Below, piece after piece: positions 23,037 to 31,368 of a stretch of 48,192 nucleotides of DNA. Under the pieces are notes generated by a model. It saw only the letters and a program-made list of their open reading frames with translations. It did not search any database and was not told where the DNA came from. Where the stretch lies: NCBI GenBank assembly GCA_026001225.1, contig BNZQ01000011.1, forward strand, positions 1-48,192, written 5' to 3'. Position numbers and translations under genes: made by a program. Every line of letters starts with the position of its first letter. The first letter of the stretch is position 1. This DNA comes from Clostridia bacterium. GTDB lineage: Bacteria; Bacillota; Clostridia; Christensenellales; DUVY01.

Positions 23037-24326
23037 TCACTTCAGATTAAACGCCTTGTTGATTTCCAAAACCTCGGCGTCCGAGATCTTGACCGGCTCG
23101 CCGATATTTTTCGCGGAGATCAGCGTTTTGGCCGTAAACTCCGACACCTCTAATTTATCGAAGCAGTTCAGCAGGGATTTGCCCGTCACGAGCAGGGAAT
23201 CGTTTTCGACCAAAACGAGGGGCGCGCTCTCCGAAATCATGGAGCAGATTTTTTGCGGGTCGGTAAAGTTCGCGCCGAACGGCGCGCGGTTCAGCGAGCG
23301 CATCATGATATAGCTTTCGGGGATCGTGCGCGCGTCCAGTTCGGTGCGCGTGATCCCGAACGCCATCACGTTGGCGGGGTAGGCGATCGCGATCGCGTTG
23401 ATATCGGGGTGCTGCCGGTAAATCATGCGGTGCAGTAAGACCGAGCGGCTCGGTTTTTTGCCCGCCTCGCGCCAGCCGTTGTCCACGCGCACGAGGTCGG
23501 CCGGCTCTAAATACAGCCTGTCCGCGCCCGTCGGCGTGATCAGAAAGCTGTCGCCGTCCAAACGCTGCGAGAACGTGCCCTGACTGCTGGCGAACAGCTT
23601 CTTGCCGTAGGCGCGGCGGATCAGGTTGCACATTGCATAGCGGGCTTCCTTTTCCTGCGAGGAACGCTGCGCCGGAATGAATTCGCCCAAAATCCCCGCG
23701 TGGCGCGCCTTGAAAAGGTCGATCTGGTCGGGCGTCAGGCTGACCGGCTTTCCCAATTTGTGCGATTGTATGTTCAATTCGGCGCAGTATTCCAACGTTT
23801 CGAAACGCTCGAACGCCGAGAACACGTCTTCGCCGCAGGTCACGACGCCGTGATTCTCCATGATGACCGCGTTGCACCCTTGGGCGAAGATTTTGGCGAT
23901 GTTTTCGCCCAATTTCCGGCTGCCCGGCACTTCGTATTTGGCAACGCCGACCTTGCCGATCACAATGTGCGGTGTGGGAATGATATCCGTCGGCGGCGCG
24001 GTGCGCGTCAGGCTGTACGACACCAGCGCGGGCGGATGGGCGTGTACGACGGCGCGCACCTCTCGGCGCGTTTCATAGACCTTTTGGTGAAACGGCAGCT
24101 CCACCGAGGGCTTGTGGCGGCCGATCACGCCGCCGTCCGGCTTGACTTGACAGATGTCGCCGCGCGTCAGCGCGCCCTTGTCGATCCCGCTCGGCGTGAT
24201 CCATACGTCGCCGTTCTCGTCCAAAATCGAAATGTTGCCGCCCGACATGGTGGTCATGTTGTTGGAGTAAATTCTGTCCATGATCATGACAAGCTGATCG
24301 GCGGGGTGAAGGAGGTCGAATTTCAT
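23037..24326 (-). CDS. Tandem class II aldolase/adducin-domain protein
   Basis: 429 aa with two class II aldolase folds. Domain 1 (about 1-205) has SGGNIS (28-33), ITPSG (43-47), SVELPFH with Glu76, zinc-site HAHPP (95-99) and ENHG (157-160), so it looks active as an L-fuculose- or L-ribulose-phosphate-type aldolase or epimerase. Domain 2 (about 220-425) aligns (SSQGTFS, ITPTG) but the zinc histidines are lost (IAYPANVMAFG replaces the HAHPP site; VENDSLLVTG replaces ENHG). Domain 2 is probably structural or ligand-binding. SD AAGGAA lies 10 nt before the ATG. The 3' end abuts the antitoxin gene convergently. Confidence 0.85.
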   Translation of the reverse strand: MKFDLLHPADQLVMIMDRIYSNNMTTMSGGNISILDENGDVWITPSGIDKGALTRGDICQVKPDGGVIGRHKPSVELPFHQKVYETRREVRAVVHAHPPALVSYSLTRTAPPTDIIPTPHIVIGKVGVAKYEVPGSRKLGENIAKIFAQGCNAVIMENHGVVTCGEDVFSAFERFETLEYCAELNIQSHKLGKPVSLTPDQIDLFKARHAGILGEFIPAQRSSQEKEARYAMCNLIRRAYGKKLFASSQGTFSQRLDGDSFLITPTGADRLYLEPADLVRVDNGWREAGKKPSRSVLLHRMIYRQHPDINAIAIAYPANVMAFGITRTELDARTIPESYIMMRSLNRAPFGANFTDPQKICSMISESAPLVLVENDSLLVTGKSLLNCFDKLEVSEFTAKTLISAKNIGEPVKISDAEVLEINKAFNLK

Positions 24327-24514
24327 AACGGTGGATTCCTTTTCAAAAAATTTTAACTATTATAGAGTATAGTATACCGCAATTTTCGCTTTTTGTAAAG
24401 CCGTATCTAACATGAGGGAGTGTACAAATCGCAAGCCGGCAAATTCCCCTCCGTCGGAGGGGTGGACGCGAAGTGTCGCAAGACACGAGCGGACGGGGTG
24501 GCTGCGCGCTCTTT

Positions 24515-24555
24515 CCGACCAAACGCGAATTTTTATGCAGTAAAAATTCGGTCGG
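24515..24555. repeat. H2 bulged hairpin, copy 5 (without standard second hairpin)
   Basis: CCGACC/GGTCGG and CGAATTTTTA/TAAAAATTCG pair, with AAACGCG unpaired. The adjacent hairpin here is GTGTC/GACAC rather than the GGAATCC type. Confidence 0.75.
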
Positions 24556-24647
24556 ACTTCAAAAGGTTGTCAGTGGTCAGTGGTTAGTGGTCAGTTTAAA
24601 AGGATAGGGGAACAAAATGCGATAAAAGCCACGATCGAACCTTATCT

Positions 24648-24698
24648 GTCATCTCGACCGGAGCGAATGAAATGAGCGGAGCGGAGAGATCTCCGACC
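24648..24698 (+). repeat. 51-bp direct repeat, copy A
   Basis: Identical to 27197-27247 over all 51 bases and in the same orientation. It begins GTCATCTCGACCGGAGCG and ends GATCTCCGACC. The two copies flank the lipoprotein gene. Confidence 0.85.
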
Positions 24699-24853
24699 TA
24701 TTGAATTGTCGGAGATTTCTCGGCTTCGCGCAGATCATGACAACAAAGGCGGCGTCCCTCTGAAATGACATAAAGGCGGCGAATCGCGCGGCCACCCCGT
24801 CCGCTTCGCGGCCACCCCTCCGTGGGAGGGGAATTTTTTAACGGAGACCTAAC

Positions 24854-24886
24854 AAGACTCCCCTCCCGATCCGGGAGGGGAGTCTT
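24854..24886. terminator. Perfect 15-bp hairpin past the lipoprotein gene
   Basis: AAGACTCCCCTCCCG (24854-24868) pairs with CGGGAGGGGAGTCTT (24872-24886). No strong T-run on the minus strand, so termination of the lipoprotein mRNA is plausible but unproven. Confidence 0.55.
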
Positions 24887-24929
24887 TAAAAGGTTGAGAT
24901 AAGGTTGAGATTGCGGCGCCTCGCCGGTT

Positions 24930-26933
24930 CTACCAAACAACGCCGCGCAAGGTGAACTGAATGACGATGATATTACCGACGCAGTTCGAGGAGTAAGATT
25001 CGTCAAAATCCGTTTCGTCGACAGTGAGCATAAACTCGGTGAACACCTCAATGAGCGAAGCGGCGAACGCCTTGTCGTTCGGCGGGAACGCGGCGGCGTC
25101 CTCGGGCGAGGCGCAGTAAACCGCGATCAACGCGCGGTAGTCCTCGCCATTGGAATTATACCCGTAATCCGCCCAGAAGATGCTCTCTGCTTTGCAATCC
25201 GCCAATACGGCGCGCGTCGTTTCGCTGTACTCATCGAATCCCGTCGTATCCACTATTTCCCAGTAATCGAGTTCCCCGCTGTCTTCGACGAGTTGCGCGA
25301 GTTCGTCTATATCCTCCGGCAAGTCGATTTGGCTCCAATCGGTATAAACGAAGGGTTCGAGCGAGAACGTTACGCCCTCGTCGGAGCCGATAACGTACAA
25401 CACGGCGTAATAGGTTCCGGCGTCCAACGTTACGATCAGGCTTTGATCATCTTCGTCGTAAAACCGGAAAGACGCCGCGTGTTCGGGATTCCCGTTTTGG
25501 TCGATGCCGGTGAAAAAATCGCCTTGGAACTCGGCCGCATCGGAAACGTTCACCCGATACCTTCCCGCTTGTTCGACCCCGACGCGGAAATACGCGGTGT
25601 AAACGCCGTCATCCGTGTCTTCAAGGACGGGCGAAATCGGCGCGCCGCCGACCGTGTAGAGGGGCGCGCGCTCCAATTTCCACGTCCAAAATTCTGCGTC
25701 CGTCAGCGCGTCGAGCGTCAGCGTGAAGTCGCCCGGCGCGCCGTCGAACACGGCGATAAAGAGCCGGCCGCTCGGATCGGCCTCAAAAATATATCCGCCG
25801 TCATTGAAGATAACGGACTCCTCGCTCATATCGTAAAAGGCGACGGGGTTTGCCGCCGCGCCGGAAACCGTCCATTCGTAACCGCCGTCGGTCGGGAACA
25901 CGACGGCCAGCGGCACGGCGTAGTAGTCGCCCGCGGCGTCCAAGAGCATGCTCAAAACAACGCTCAGGCGGCCGAAGTGAAACGCGTCGTCCGCGCCGAC
26001 CTCATACGACGTACCGTCCGCAAAGACAGGATTACCGAAGAGCAAGCTTAAATAGTCCGTCGTCAGAGTCGGATCGTCCCCGACGTCGATTTTGACGGCG
26101 TGGATCGAATAGGGGCGCGATTCGTCGTGGTACCGCAGATAGTCCTCTATTTCTTCTTCGTCGAGATTTTCCCCGTCATGATAGGCCCAATCATTCCAAT
26201 CCATCGCGCGGATCAAATAGGTCAGGCCGCCGACGAACTCCCGGTCGATCAGAAAATAGCGGGTCGGTATTTCGAGATATTTCGCGTCGTCCCAACGCTC
26301 GTAGAGTCCGTTTTCGTCCTCGCCGATCAGGACGTCCACGCCGTAGCCGTCGTCGATATCGTCGCCCGGCTCGCCGATCGCCGTATCGCCCTCGGGGATA
26401 TACAGCATCGCGAGCGGATCCACCTCATCGACGTCCGGCCCGACCGACGCGTAGACGGCGTACCGCCCCGTGGTCGCGGGCGTAAAGGCGAACCACGTAC
26501 CGTCCAACGTGTCGTTCGGCACCCGTTCGGTCGCGCCGGCCGCGAGCGGGATCGGGTTATTCTGCGTACCGTCGGGAATCTCCGTCCACTTGCCGTACAG
26601 CGTGGTATCGGCGGCGGGGTAGACCGCGGCGGTGAATTTTTCGGTCAAGGCTTGGTTATACCAGCCGTCGAACGTCGCGTCCGCCGCCGTCGGTGCGGGC
26701 AAGGTCAGCGCGTCGCCCGTCTTGCCCGTTTGCGCGGACACCGACACGCCCGTCCGATTCGTCACGAACGTGACCGTAACGGTTTGCGCGGCGGGCGGTT
26801 GATTGGGCTGACCGTCGGGGCCGTTCGGCGCGGGGTCTTTTGGGCCGCAGGCCGCCGCGACGATCAGCGACGCGATCGCGATGAAAAGCACCGCCGTCTT
26901 TTTGAATGCAGTTGCAAGTTTCCTTTTGTTCAT
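24930..26933 (-). CDS. Large lipoprotein with InlB-type (Listeria-Bacteroides) repeat
   Basis: 667-aa surface lipoprotein. Signal peptide MNKRKLATAFKKTAVLF... ends at a lipobox-like VAAAC. A Pro/Gly/Asn linker follows, then one InlB B-repeat (TVTFVTNRTG... FDGWYNQALTEKF ... TTLYGKWTE), a fold used in cell-surface adhesion. Three or four beta-rich domains follow with the pattern GRYAVYAS, GDYYAVPLAV, GRYRVNVS and GTYYAVLYV, resembling bacterial pre-peptidase-like domains. The C-terminal domain of about 130 aa is unrecognised. The start at 26933 is favoured over an upstream ATG because of SD GGAGGA 9 nt before it. The protein is very acidic (Asp/Glu rich). Confidence 0.8.
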   Translation of the reverse strand: MNKRKLATAFKKTAVLFIAIASLIVAAACGPKDPAPNGPDGQPNQPPAAQTVTVTFVTNRTGVSVSAQTGKTGDALTLPAPTAADATFDGWYNQALTEKFTAAVYPAADTTLYGKWTEIPDGTQNNPIPLAAGATERVPNDTLDGTWFAFTPATTGRYAVYASVGPDVDEVDPLAMLYIPEGDTAIGEPGDDIDDGYGVDVLIGEDENGLYERWDDAKYLEIPTRYFLIDREFVGGLTYLIRAMDWNDWAYHDGENLDEEEIEDYLRYHDESRPYSIHAVKIDVGDDPTLTTDYLSLLFGNPVFADGTSYEVGADDAFHFGRLSVVLSMLLDAAGDYYAVPLAVVFPTDGGYEWTVSGAAANPVAFYDMSEESVIFNDGGYIFEADPSGRLFIAVFDGAPGDFTLTLDALTDAEFWTWKLERAPLYTVGGAPISPVLEDTDDGVYTAYFRVGVEQAGRYRVNVSDAAEFQGDFFTGIDQNGNPEHAASFRFYDEDDQSLIVTLDAGTYYAVLYVIGSDEGVTFSLEPFVYTDWSQIDLPEDIDELAQLVEDSGELDYWEIVDTTGFDEYSETTRAVLADCKAESIFWADYGYNSNGEDYRALIAVYCASPEDAAAFPPNDKAFAASLIEVFTEFMLTVDETDFDESYSSNCVGNIIVIQFTLRGVVW

Positions 26934-27000
26934 GTTGGCTTTCCTCCGAATTGTCAAAATAGGTTTATAGGTTTATGGATTGATTAGGTTTATGGATACG

Positions 27001-27050
27001 CGGACGGGGTACCCCGTCCGAAAATGCGAAAAGGCCATGGCCTTTTCGCA
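27001..27050 (-). promoter_or_regulatory. Two adjacent perfect palindromes at the lipoprotein mRNA 5' end
   Basis: CGGACGGGGTACCCCGTCCG (27001-27020) and a 26-bp palindrome centred on GGCCATGGCC (27025-27050) are both perfect. The larger one spans the predicted transcription start (about 27046). As DNA they could be operators; as RNA they would form two hairpins at the start of the leader. Confidence 0.7.
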
Positions 27051-27053
27051 TAG

Positions 27054-27083
27054 AGTATAACACTATTCAGCGGTAAATGTCAA
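27054..27083 (-). promoter_or_regulatory. Promoter of the InlB-repeat lipoprotein gene
   Basis: Minus strand TTGACA (27083-27078), 18-bp spacer, TATACT (27059-27054). Predicted leader is about 110 nt. Confidence 0.8.
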
Positions 27084-27196
27084 GGAAACCGAGGGAAAGG
27101 GAGAGCGGGGGGCGGCGAAGATGGAAGATGGAAGAGGGGCGGATAGAGTACAAGGGAAAAGGGGACAGGGAATATAGGGTCGGTCGCGCTCTTTCC

Positions 27197-27247
27197 GTCA
27201 TCTCGACCGGAGCGAATGAAATGAGCGGAGCGGAGAGATCTCCGACC
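27197..27247 (+). repeat. 51-bp direct repeat, copy B
   Basis: Identical to 24648-24698. A diverged inverse relative occurs at about 39312-39360. Confidence 0.85.
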
Positions 27248-27344
27248 GAATAAATTGCGGGAGAGCGACTTCGCTCATTTCATGACGTACCTATCGCCCG
27301 GTCGAAAAGGTTATGCCGACGCCCCGCACCTTGCGCTTTTCACT

Positions 27345-27372
27345 TTGCAAAGCCGCCCGTTCATGATATACT
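27345..27372 (+). promoter_or_regulatory. Promoter of the ECF transporter genes
   Basis: TTGCAA (27345-27350), 16-bp spacer, TGA plus TATACT (27367-27372). The leader of about 30 nt is C-rich and has no SD before the ATG at 27410. Confidence 0.65.
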
Positions 27373-27409
27373 ATTACACTAATCCCTACCCCCTGTCCCC
27401 TAATCCCTT

Positions 27410-29356
27410 ATGAATATCGTCGAACTGAAAAACGTCAGCTATACCTATCGCGGCGAAACGCCCGTTAAGGCGGTCAAAAACGTCAGCCTCGAAATCGGGG
27501 AGGGCGGCTTTGTCGCGCTGTGCGGACACAACGGCAGCGGGAAAAGCACGCTCGCGCGGCTGATGAACGGCCTTTTAACGCCCGACGGCGGGGACGTGAC
27601 TGTGGGCGGCATCCCCTTGGGCGGGGAAAAGAAAACCGAAACCGTCAACGGCGTCGAAATGTCCTATGAAAAGCGGCTGTACGAAATCCGCCGAAATCTG
27701 GGCATCGTGTTCCAAAATCCCGACAATCAGACCGTCGCCGCGATCATCGAAGACGATATCGCTTTCGGGCCGGAAAATATCGGCGTGCCGACGGCGGAAA
27801 TCCGCGAACGCGTGGACGCCGCCTTGAAAAGCGTCGGCATGTCCGACTACGCCGAAAAAACCGCCTCGCGCTTGTCGGGCGGGCAGAAACAGCGCGTAGC
27901 GATCGCGGGCATACTGGCCTTGAAGCCCCGCGTGATCGTGCTGGACGAGAGCACCGCCATGCTCGACCCCAAGGGCCGCGCCGAGGTGCTGGACACCGTG
28001 CGCCGCCTCAATCGGGACGAGGGGATCACGATCGTTTTGATCACGCATTTTATGGAGGAAGCCTTACTCGCCGATAAAATCTATATCATGAACGAGGGCG
28101 AAATCTGCTTGTCGGGCGGGCGGGAGATCTTTTGGACGGAACGCGCAAAATTAAAGGAGATCGGCTTGAAAACGCCGCCCGCCGCGGAATTGGCGGAGGC
28201 CTTGCGGCAAGCGGGCGTGCCGGTCGGCCGGGAGGTTTGCGGGGAGGCGGAGCTGGAACAAAGCCTTGCGGAGTTGTTTAGTGGTCAGTGGACAGTGGTC
28301 AATGATCAGTTAGAAGGCGATAGCAAGGGACAAATAAAGGATAGCGGACAGTTAGAGGGTAAGCCTGACCACTGTCCACTGACCACTGACCACTGTTCGC
28401 TGCCCGTCGTTATCGATCAACGCGAATTGTCCTTTTCCTATTCGCCGGATACGGCTTTCCGCGCCGACGCGCTGAAAGAGGTGACGCTGACCGTGCGCGA
28501 GGGGGACTTCCTCGGCGTCATCGGGCACACGGGCAGCGGCAAAAGCACGCTCGTTCAGCATTGGAACGGCCTCATCAAAATGCAAATCCCCAAGCGGAAG
28601 CAGCGGCGGCGCGGCGCGAAACAAGGGACGCTGTTTGTATTGGGGCTGGATTTGAGCCGGAAGGACTACGGCGCGCCGAAGCGGCGCGAAGGTCAAGGAC
28701 GGGGCCGTAAAACGGAGAAAGGACTGCCGGCGTATAAGGCCTTGCGGAGCGCGGTCGGCATGGTCTTTCAATATCCCGAATATCAGCTGTTCGACGAAAC
28801 CGTGTTAAAGGACGTGGGCTTCGGGCCGCGCAATTTAAAGCTGCCGCCCGAAGAAATCGCCGAACGGTGCAAGTGGGCGATCGAGGCGGTGGGCCTCGAT
28901 TATGAAAAGGTGAAAGACATGTCGCCGTTCGAGCTGTCGGGCGGACAAAAGCGGCGGGCGGCGATCGCGGGCGTGATTGCGATGAAGCCGCGCGTCTTGA
29001 TTTTGGACGAGCCGACGGCGGGACTCGATCCGCAGGGCCGCGGGGAAATCATGGACTTGATCCTTAAATTAAAGGCCGAAAGCTGCCCGACGGTCGTCAT
29101 GGTCAGCCACGACATGGACGAGATCGCCCGCCGCTGCAGCCGGATTGCCGTGCTGAACGGCGGGCGGCTGGAATTCGATTTGCCGCCGCCGGAATTGTAC
29201 GGAGCGCACGCGGACAGACTGACCGAAATCGGATTGGATTTGCCGCTGACGGCGCGCCTCGTCCGCGCGTTGCGGAAGCGGGGAATCGAGCTGCCGCAAG
29301 GCATATGCAAGGAAGATGATTTCGTCGCGGAAGCGGCGAAAAGGTTGAAAAGATAA
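27410..29356 (+). CDS. Fused ECF transporter ATPase EcfA1-EcfA2
   Basis: 648-aa double ABC ATPase that powers an ECF-type vitamin or metal importer with EcfT and a separate S component. Half 1 (about 1-285): GHNGSGKST, Q-loop FQNPDNQ, LSGGQKQR, VLDESTAMLDP (EcfA1-type). Half 2 (about 335-648): GHTGSGKST, FQYPEYQ, LSGGQKRR, LILDEPTAGLDP (EcfA2-type). The two genes are normally separate. Here the linker (about residues 289-328) is encoded by TGGTCAGTGG-type repeats in inverted orientation (28277-28308 and 28367-28394). Half 2 also has an Arg/Lys-rich insert of about 45 aa before its Q-loop. ecfT follows. Confidence 0.92.
   Translation: MNIVELKNVSYTYRGETPVKAVKNVSLEIGEGGFVALCGHNGSGKSTLARLMNGLLTPDGGDVTVGGIPLGGEKKTETVNGVEMSYEKRLYEIRRNLGIVFQNPDNQTVAAIIEDDIAFGPENIGVPTAEIRERVDAALKSVGMSDYAEKTASRLSGGQKQRVAIAGILALKPRVIVLDESTAMLDPKGRAEVLDTVRRLNRDEGITIVLITHFMEEALLADKIYIMNEGEICLSGGREIFWTERAKLKEIGLKTPPAAELAEALRQAGVPVGREVCGEAELEQSLAELFSGQWTVVNDQLEGDSKGQIKDSGQLEGKPDHCPLTTDHCSLPVVIDQRELSFSYSPDTAFRADALKEVTLTVREGDFLGVIGHTGSGKSTLVQHWNGLIKMQIPKRKQRRRGAKQGTLFVLGLDLSRKDYGAPKRREGQGRGRKTEKGLPAYKALRSAVGMVFQYPEYQLFDETVLKDVGFGPRNLKLPPEEIAERCKWAIEAVGLDYEKVKDMSPFELSGGQKRRAAIAGVIAMKPRVLILDEPTAGLDPQGRGEIMDLILKLKAESCPTVVMVSHDMDEIARRCSRIAVLNGGRLEFDLPPPELYGAHADRLTEIGLDLPLTARLVRALRKRGIELPQGICKEDDFVAEAAKRLKR
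28277..28395. repeat. Inverted TGGTCAGTGG repeat inside the ecfA fusion
   Basis: AGTGGTCAGTGGACAGTGG on the left is mirrored by CCACTGTCCACTGACCACT on the right; the same motif is intergenic at 24566-24597. It stays in frame and encodes the linker between the two ATPase halves. Confidence 0.8.
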
Positions 29357-29383
29357 AACAACATAAGGATTCCTCGTCGGGCA

Positions 29384-29512
29384 GTTTTAACGGCATAGTT
29401 GCGAGCGAGACGAGGAAAACAAGAATTTGCGAGGGGAGCGTAGTCAAGCCTGCGTGACCCGAGAAAATTCGACGTTTGACATAGTATCGCGACGTAAATA
29501 TGCCGTTAAAAC
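29384..29512. mobile_element. MITE-like element between ecfA and ecfT
   Basis: Perfect 14-bp terminal inverted repeats GTTTTAACGGCATA (29384-29397) and TATGCCGTTAAAAC (29499-29512) bound a 129-bp non-coding unit. The right end touches the ecfT ATG, replacing any SD site. A related GCCGTTAAAAT string occurs at 44642-44652. Confidence 0.6.
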
Positions 29513-30352
29513 ATGAGAGACGTTTCTTTTGGTCAGTATTATCCTACAAAATCCTTTGTGCACGCTTTGGACGCGCGCGCCAAGCTTTTGCTTGTCGTCG
29601 CGTATATCGCCTTTATTTTTTTCGTCGATACGTTCGCGGGATTCGCTTTCGCCGCGGTGTGTCTGTGCGTGCCGATCGCTTTGTCGAGGGTGCCTCTGAA
29701 ACTGATTCTGAAATCCTTGCGGGCGATTTTGTTCTTGATTGTGTTTACGATGATCTTGAACGTGCTGTTCTTTCGGCCGCAGGGCGGCGAGTCGCCGCTC
29801 GCCGCGTGGTGGATCTTTACCATCTATCGGAACGGCCTCGAATACGCCGCGAAAATGGCGGTACGGCTGATTCTGCTGATCGTCGGGCCGAGTCTGCTGA
29901 CGCTGACCACCAGCCCTATGGAGCTGACCGGCGCGATCGAGAGTCTGTTGAAACCGCTGTCGTGGATTCGCTTTCCCGTACACGAGCTGGCGATGATTAT
30001 GAGTATCGCTCTGTCGATCATTCCGACGATCATGGAGGAAACCGACAAAATCATCAAGGCGCAAAAGGCGCGGGGCGCCGACTTCGAGAGCGGCAACCTC
30101 TTTAAAAAGGCCAAGGCCCTTGTGCCCGTGCTCGTGCCGCTGTTCGTGTCCAGCTTCCGCCGCGCCGACGAATTGGCGATGGCGATGGACAGCCGATGCT
30201 ACCGCGGCGGCAAGGGCCGCACCAAAATGAAAATATTGCGTTACGGTTGGCGGGATTCGGTCGCCGCGGTCGCTATGTTGTTGTTCGGGTTCGGGATTTT
30301 GTTGTTGCGGTATAATTGGTTCGGGGTGCATTTTATTACATTGCTTTATTGA
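29513..30352 (+). CDS. ecfT: ECF transporter transmembrane component EcfT
   Basis: 279-aa membrane scaffold linking the ATPases to substrate-binding S components. It starts with YYPTKSFVHALDARAKLLL (typical of EcfT), has five or six TM segments, and carries the two coupling-helix motifs with Ala/Ser-Arg cores: KARGADFESG and DSRCYRGG. It sits 156 bp after the fused ATPase. No SD site is seen because an inverted-repeat arm abuts the ATG. No S-component gene is in the window, which suits a shared group II module. Confidence 0.93.
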   Translation: MRDVSFGQYYPTKSFVHALDARAKLLLVVAYIAFIFFVDTFAGFAFAAVCLCVPIALSRVPLKLILKSLRAILFLIVFTMILNVLFFRPQGGESPLAAWWIFTIYRNGLEYAAKMAVRLILLIVGPSLLTLTTSPMELTGAIESLLKPLSWIRFPVHELAMIMSIALSIIPTIMEETDKIIKAQKARGADFESGNLFKKAKALVPVLVPLFVSSFRRADELAMAMDSRCYRGGKGRTKMKILRYGWRDSVAAVAMLLFGFGILLLRYNWFGVHFITLLY

Positions 30353-30353
30353 G

Positions 30354-30477
30354 GCCGTCGCAGATGCGGCGTGATGCGGGCTGCGTGCGGGTCGGTCGGC
30401 TCGGTCACGTATGTCTTTATACGCTCCCTCGCCGACACGACCGCCTGCTGCCCGCCTGACACCGCATCTGCGACGGC
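30354..30477. repeat. Long imperfect hairpin between ecfT and truA
   Basis: GCCGTCGCAGATGCGG (30354-30369) pairs perfectly with CCGCATCTGCGACGGC (30462-30477). Pairing continues imperfectly inward over arms of about 55 nt. Its internal CGGGCTGCG...CTCGGTCA string recurs in the hairpin after rpsI. Confidence 0.7.
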
Positions 30478-30575
30478 TGTCGTAACGAGGTGATATATGC
30501 GCATACGTGTCAGTCTTTCGTGAGTGAAGAATCCCAACCGATACCTATTACCTAATATCTAATATCTGTATATAT

Positions 30576-31316
30576 ATGCGGCGGTTAAAATTGACAATTG
30601 AATACAAGGGCACACGGTACAGCGGCTGGCAGAGGCAGGAGAACGCCGTCGGTATTCAAAACGTGCTGGAAAACGCGCTCGCCTATGTGCTGAACGAGAA
30701 AGTGACCCTTATAGCCAGCGGCCGCACCGATATCGGCGTGCACGCTTGCGCCCAAATCGCTCACTTCGACACATGCACGGCTATGCATACGGACCGCTTG
30801 CCCGGCGCGGCCAACAGCCAGCTGCCGCCCGATCTCCGCGTGTTGGCTTGCGAGGAGGTTCCCGCCGATTTTTCGGCGCGGTTTTCGGTGAAAAGCAAAA
30901 CCTATTTATATAAAGCCTACGTGTCCAAAATTTCCTCGCCCTTGCGGTATGAAAGCCACCATCAGATTTTGCCGCCGATTGACGTTGACAGGATGCGCGA
31001 GGCGGCGGCGCATTTTATCGGCGAGCATGATTTTACTTCCTTTATGTCCAAGGGCAGCACGCCCTTGAACGGCCACACGCGCCGCATTTTAGCGTTCGAC
31101 GTTCTCGAACAAGGCGCGGACGAAATTCATTTCCGTGTGACCGGCACGGGCTTTTTATACAATCAGGTGCGCATTATGGTTATGGCTTTGATCAACGCGG
31201 GGCGGGGAAAGCTGAATCCCGCCGATATCCCGCGCATTTTGGAAAGTCGGGATCGGGCCTTGGTCAAGGAATTGGCGCCCGCGAAGGGCTTGTATTTGTA
31301 TCGGGTGGAGTATTAG
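30576..31316 (+). CDS. truA: tRNA pseudouridine(38-40) synthase TruA
   Basis: 246-aa enzyme that converts U38-U40 of tRNA anticodon arms to pseudouridine. Motifs: N-terminal YKGTRYSGWQRQ, catalytic SGRTDIGVHA with Asp52, AHFDT, and C-terminal FLYNQVRIMVMALI. Length is typical. No SD site; the ATG follows a TA-rich run. truA commonly follows ecfT in Bacillota, and rplM-rpsI come next, so this is the conserved ecfA-ecfA-ecfT-truA-rplM-rpsI neighbourhood. Confidence 0.96.
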   Translation: MRRLKLTIEYKGTRYSGWQRQENAVGIQNVLENALAYVLNEKVTLIASGRTDIGVHACAQIAHFDTCTAMHTDRLPGAANSQLPPDLRVLACEEVPADFSARFSVKSKTYLYKAYVSKISSPLRYESHHQILPPIDVDRMREAAAHFIGEHDFTSFMSKGSTPLNGHTRRILAFDVLEQGADEIHFRVTGTGFLYNQVRIMVMALINAGRGKLNPADIPRILESRDRALVKELAPAKGLYLYRVEY

Positions 31317-31368
31317 AGTGGGGACGGCTCGAAAATCTGATAACAATCGGTTGACAAAATTTTGTCGG

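Larger units (their letters stand above)
24327..24929. other. Intergenic repeat cluster
   Basis: About 600 bp without a gene. It holds a solo MITE-like terminus (about 24417-24433), a CCCCTCCG...GGAGGGG repeat, an H2 bulged hairpin (24515-24555), a TGGTCAGTGG tract (24566-24597), a 51-bp direct repeat (24648-24698), CCACCCCGTCCGC repeats, and a 15-bp perfect hairpin (24854-24886). Confidence 0.7.
26934..27409. other. Divergent intergenic region, lipoprotein / ecfA
   Basis: Contains the lipoprotein promoter (27054-27083, minus), two perfect palindromes (27001-27020, 27025-27050), a purine-rich stretch (27085-27180), a 51-bp direct repeat (27197-27247), and the ecfA promoter (27345-27372). Confidence 0.7.

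Noticed and set aside
24417..24433. Full MITE-like element at a solo terminus
   Set aside because: Only one terminal repeat is recognisable; no matching inverted end was found within a few hundred bp.
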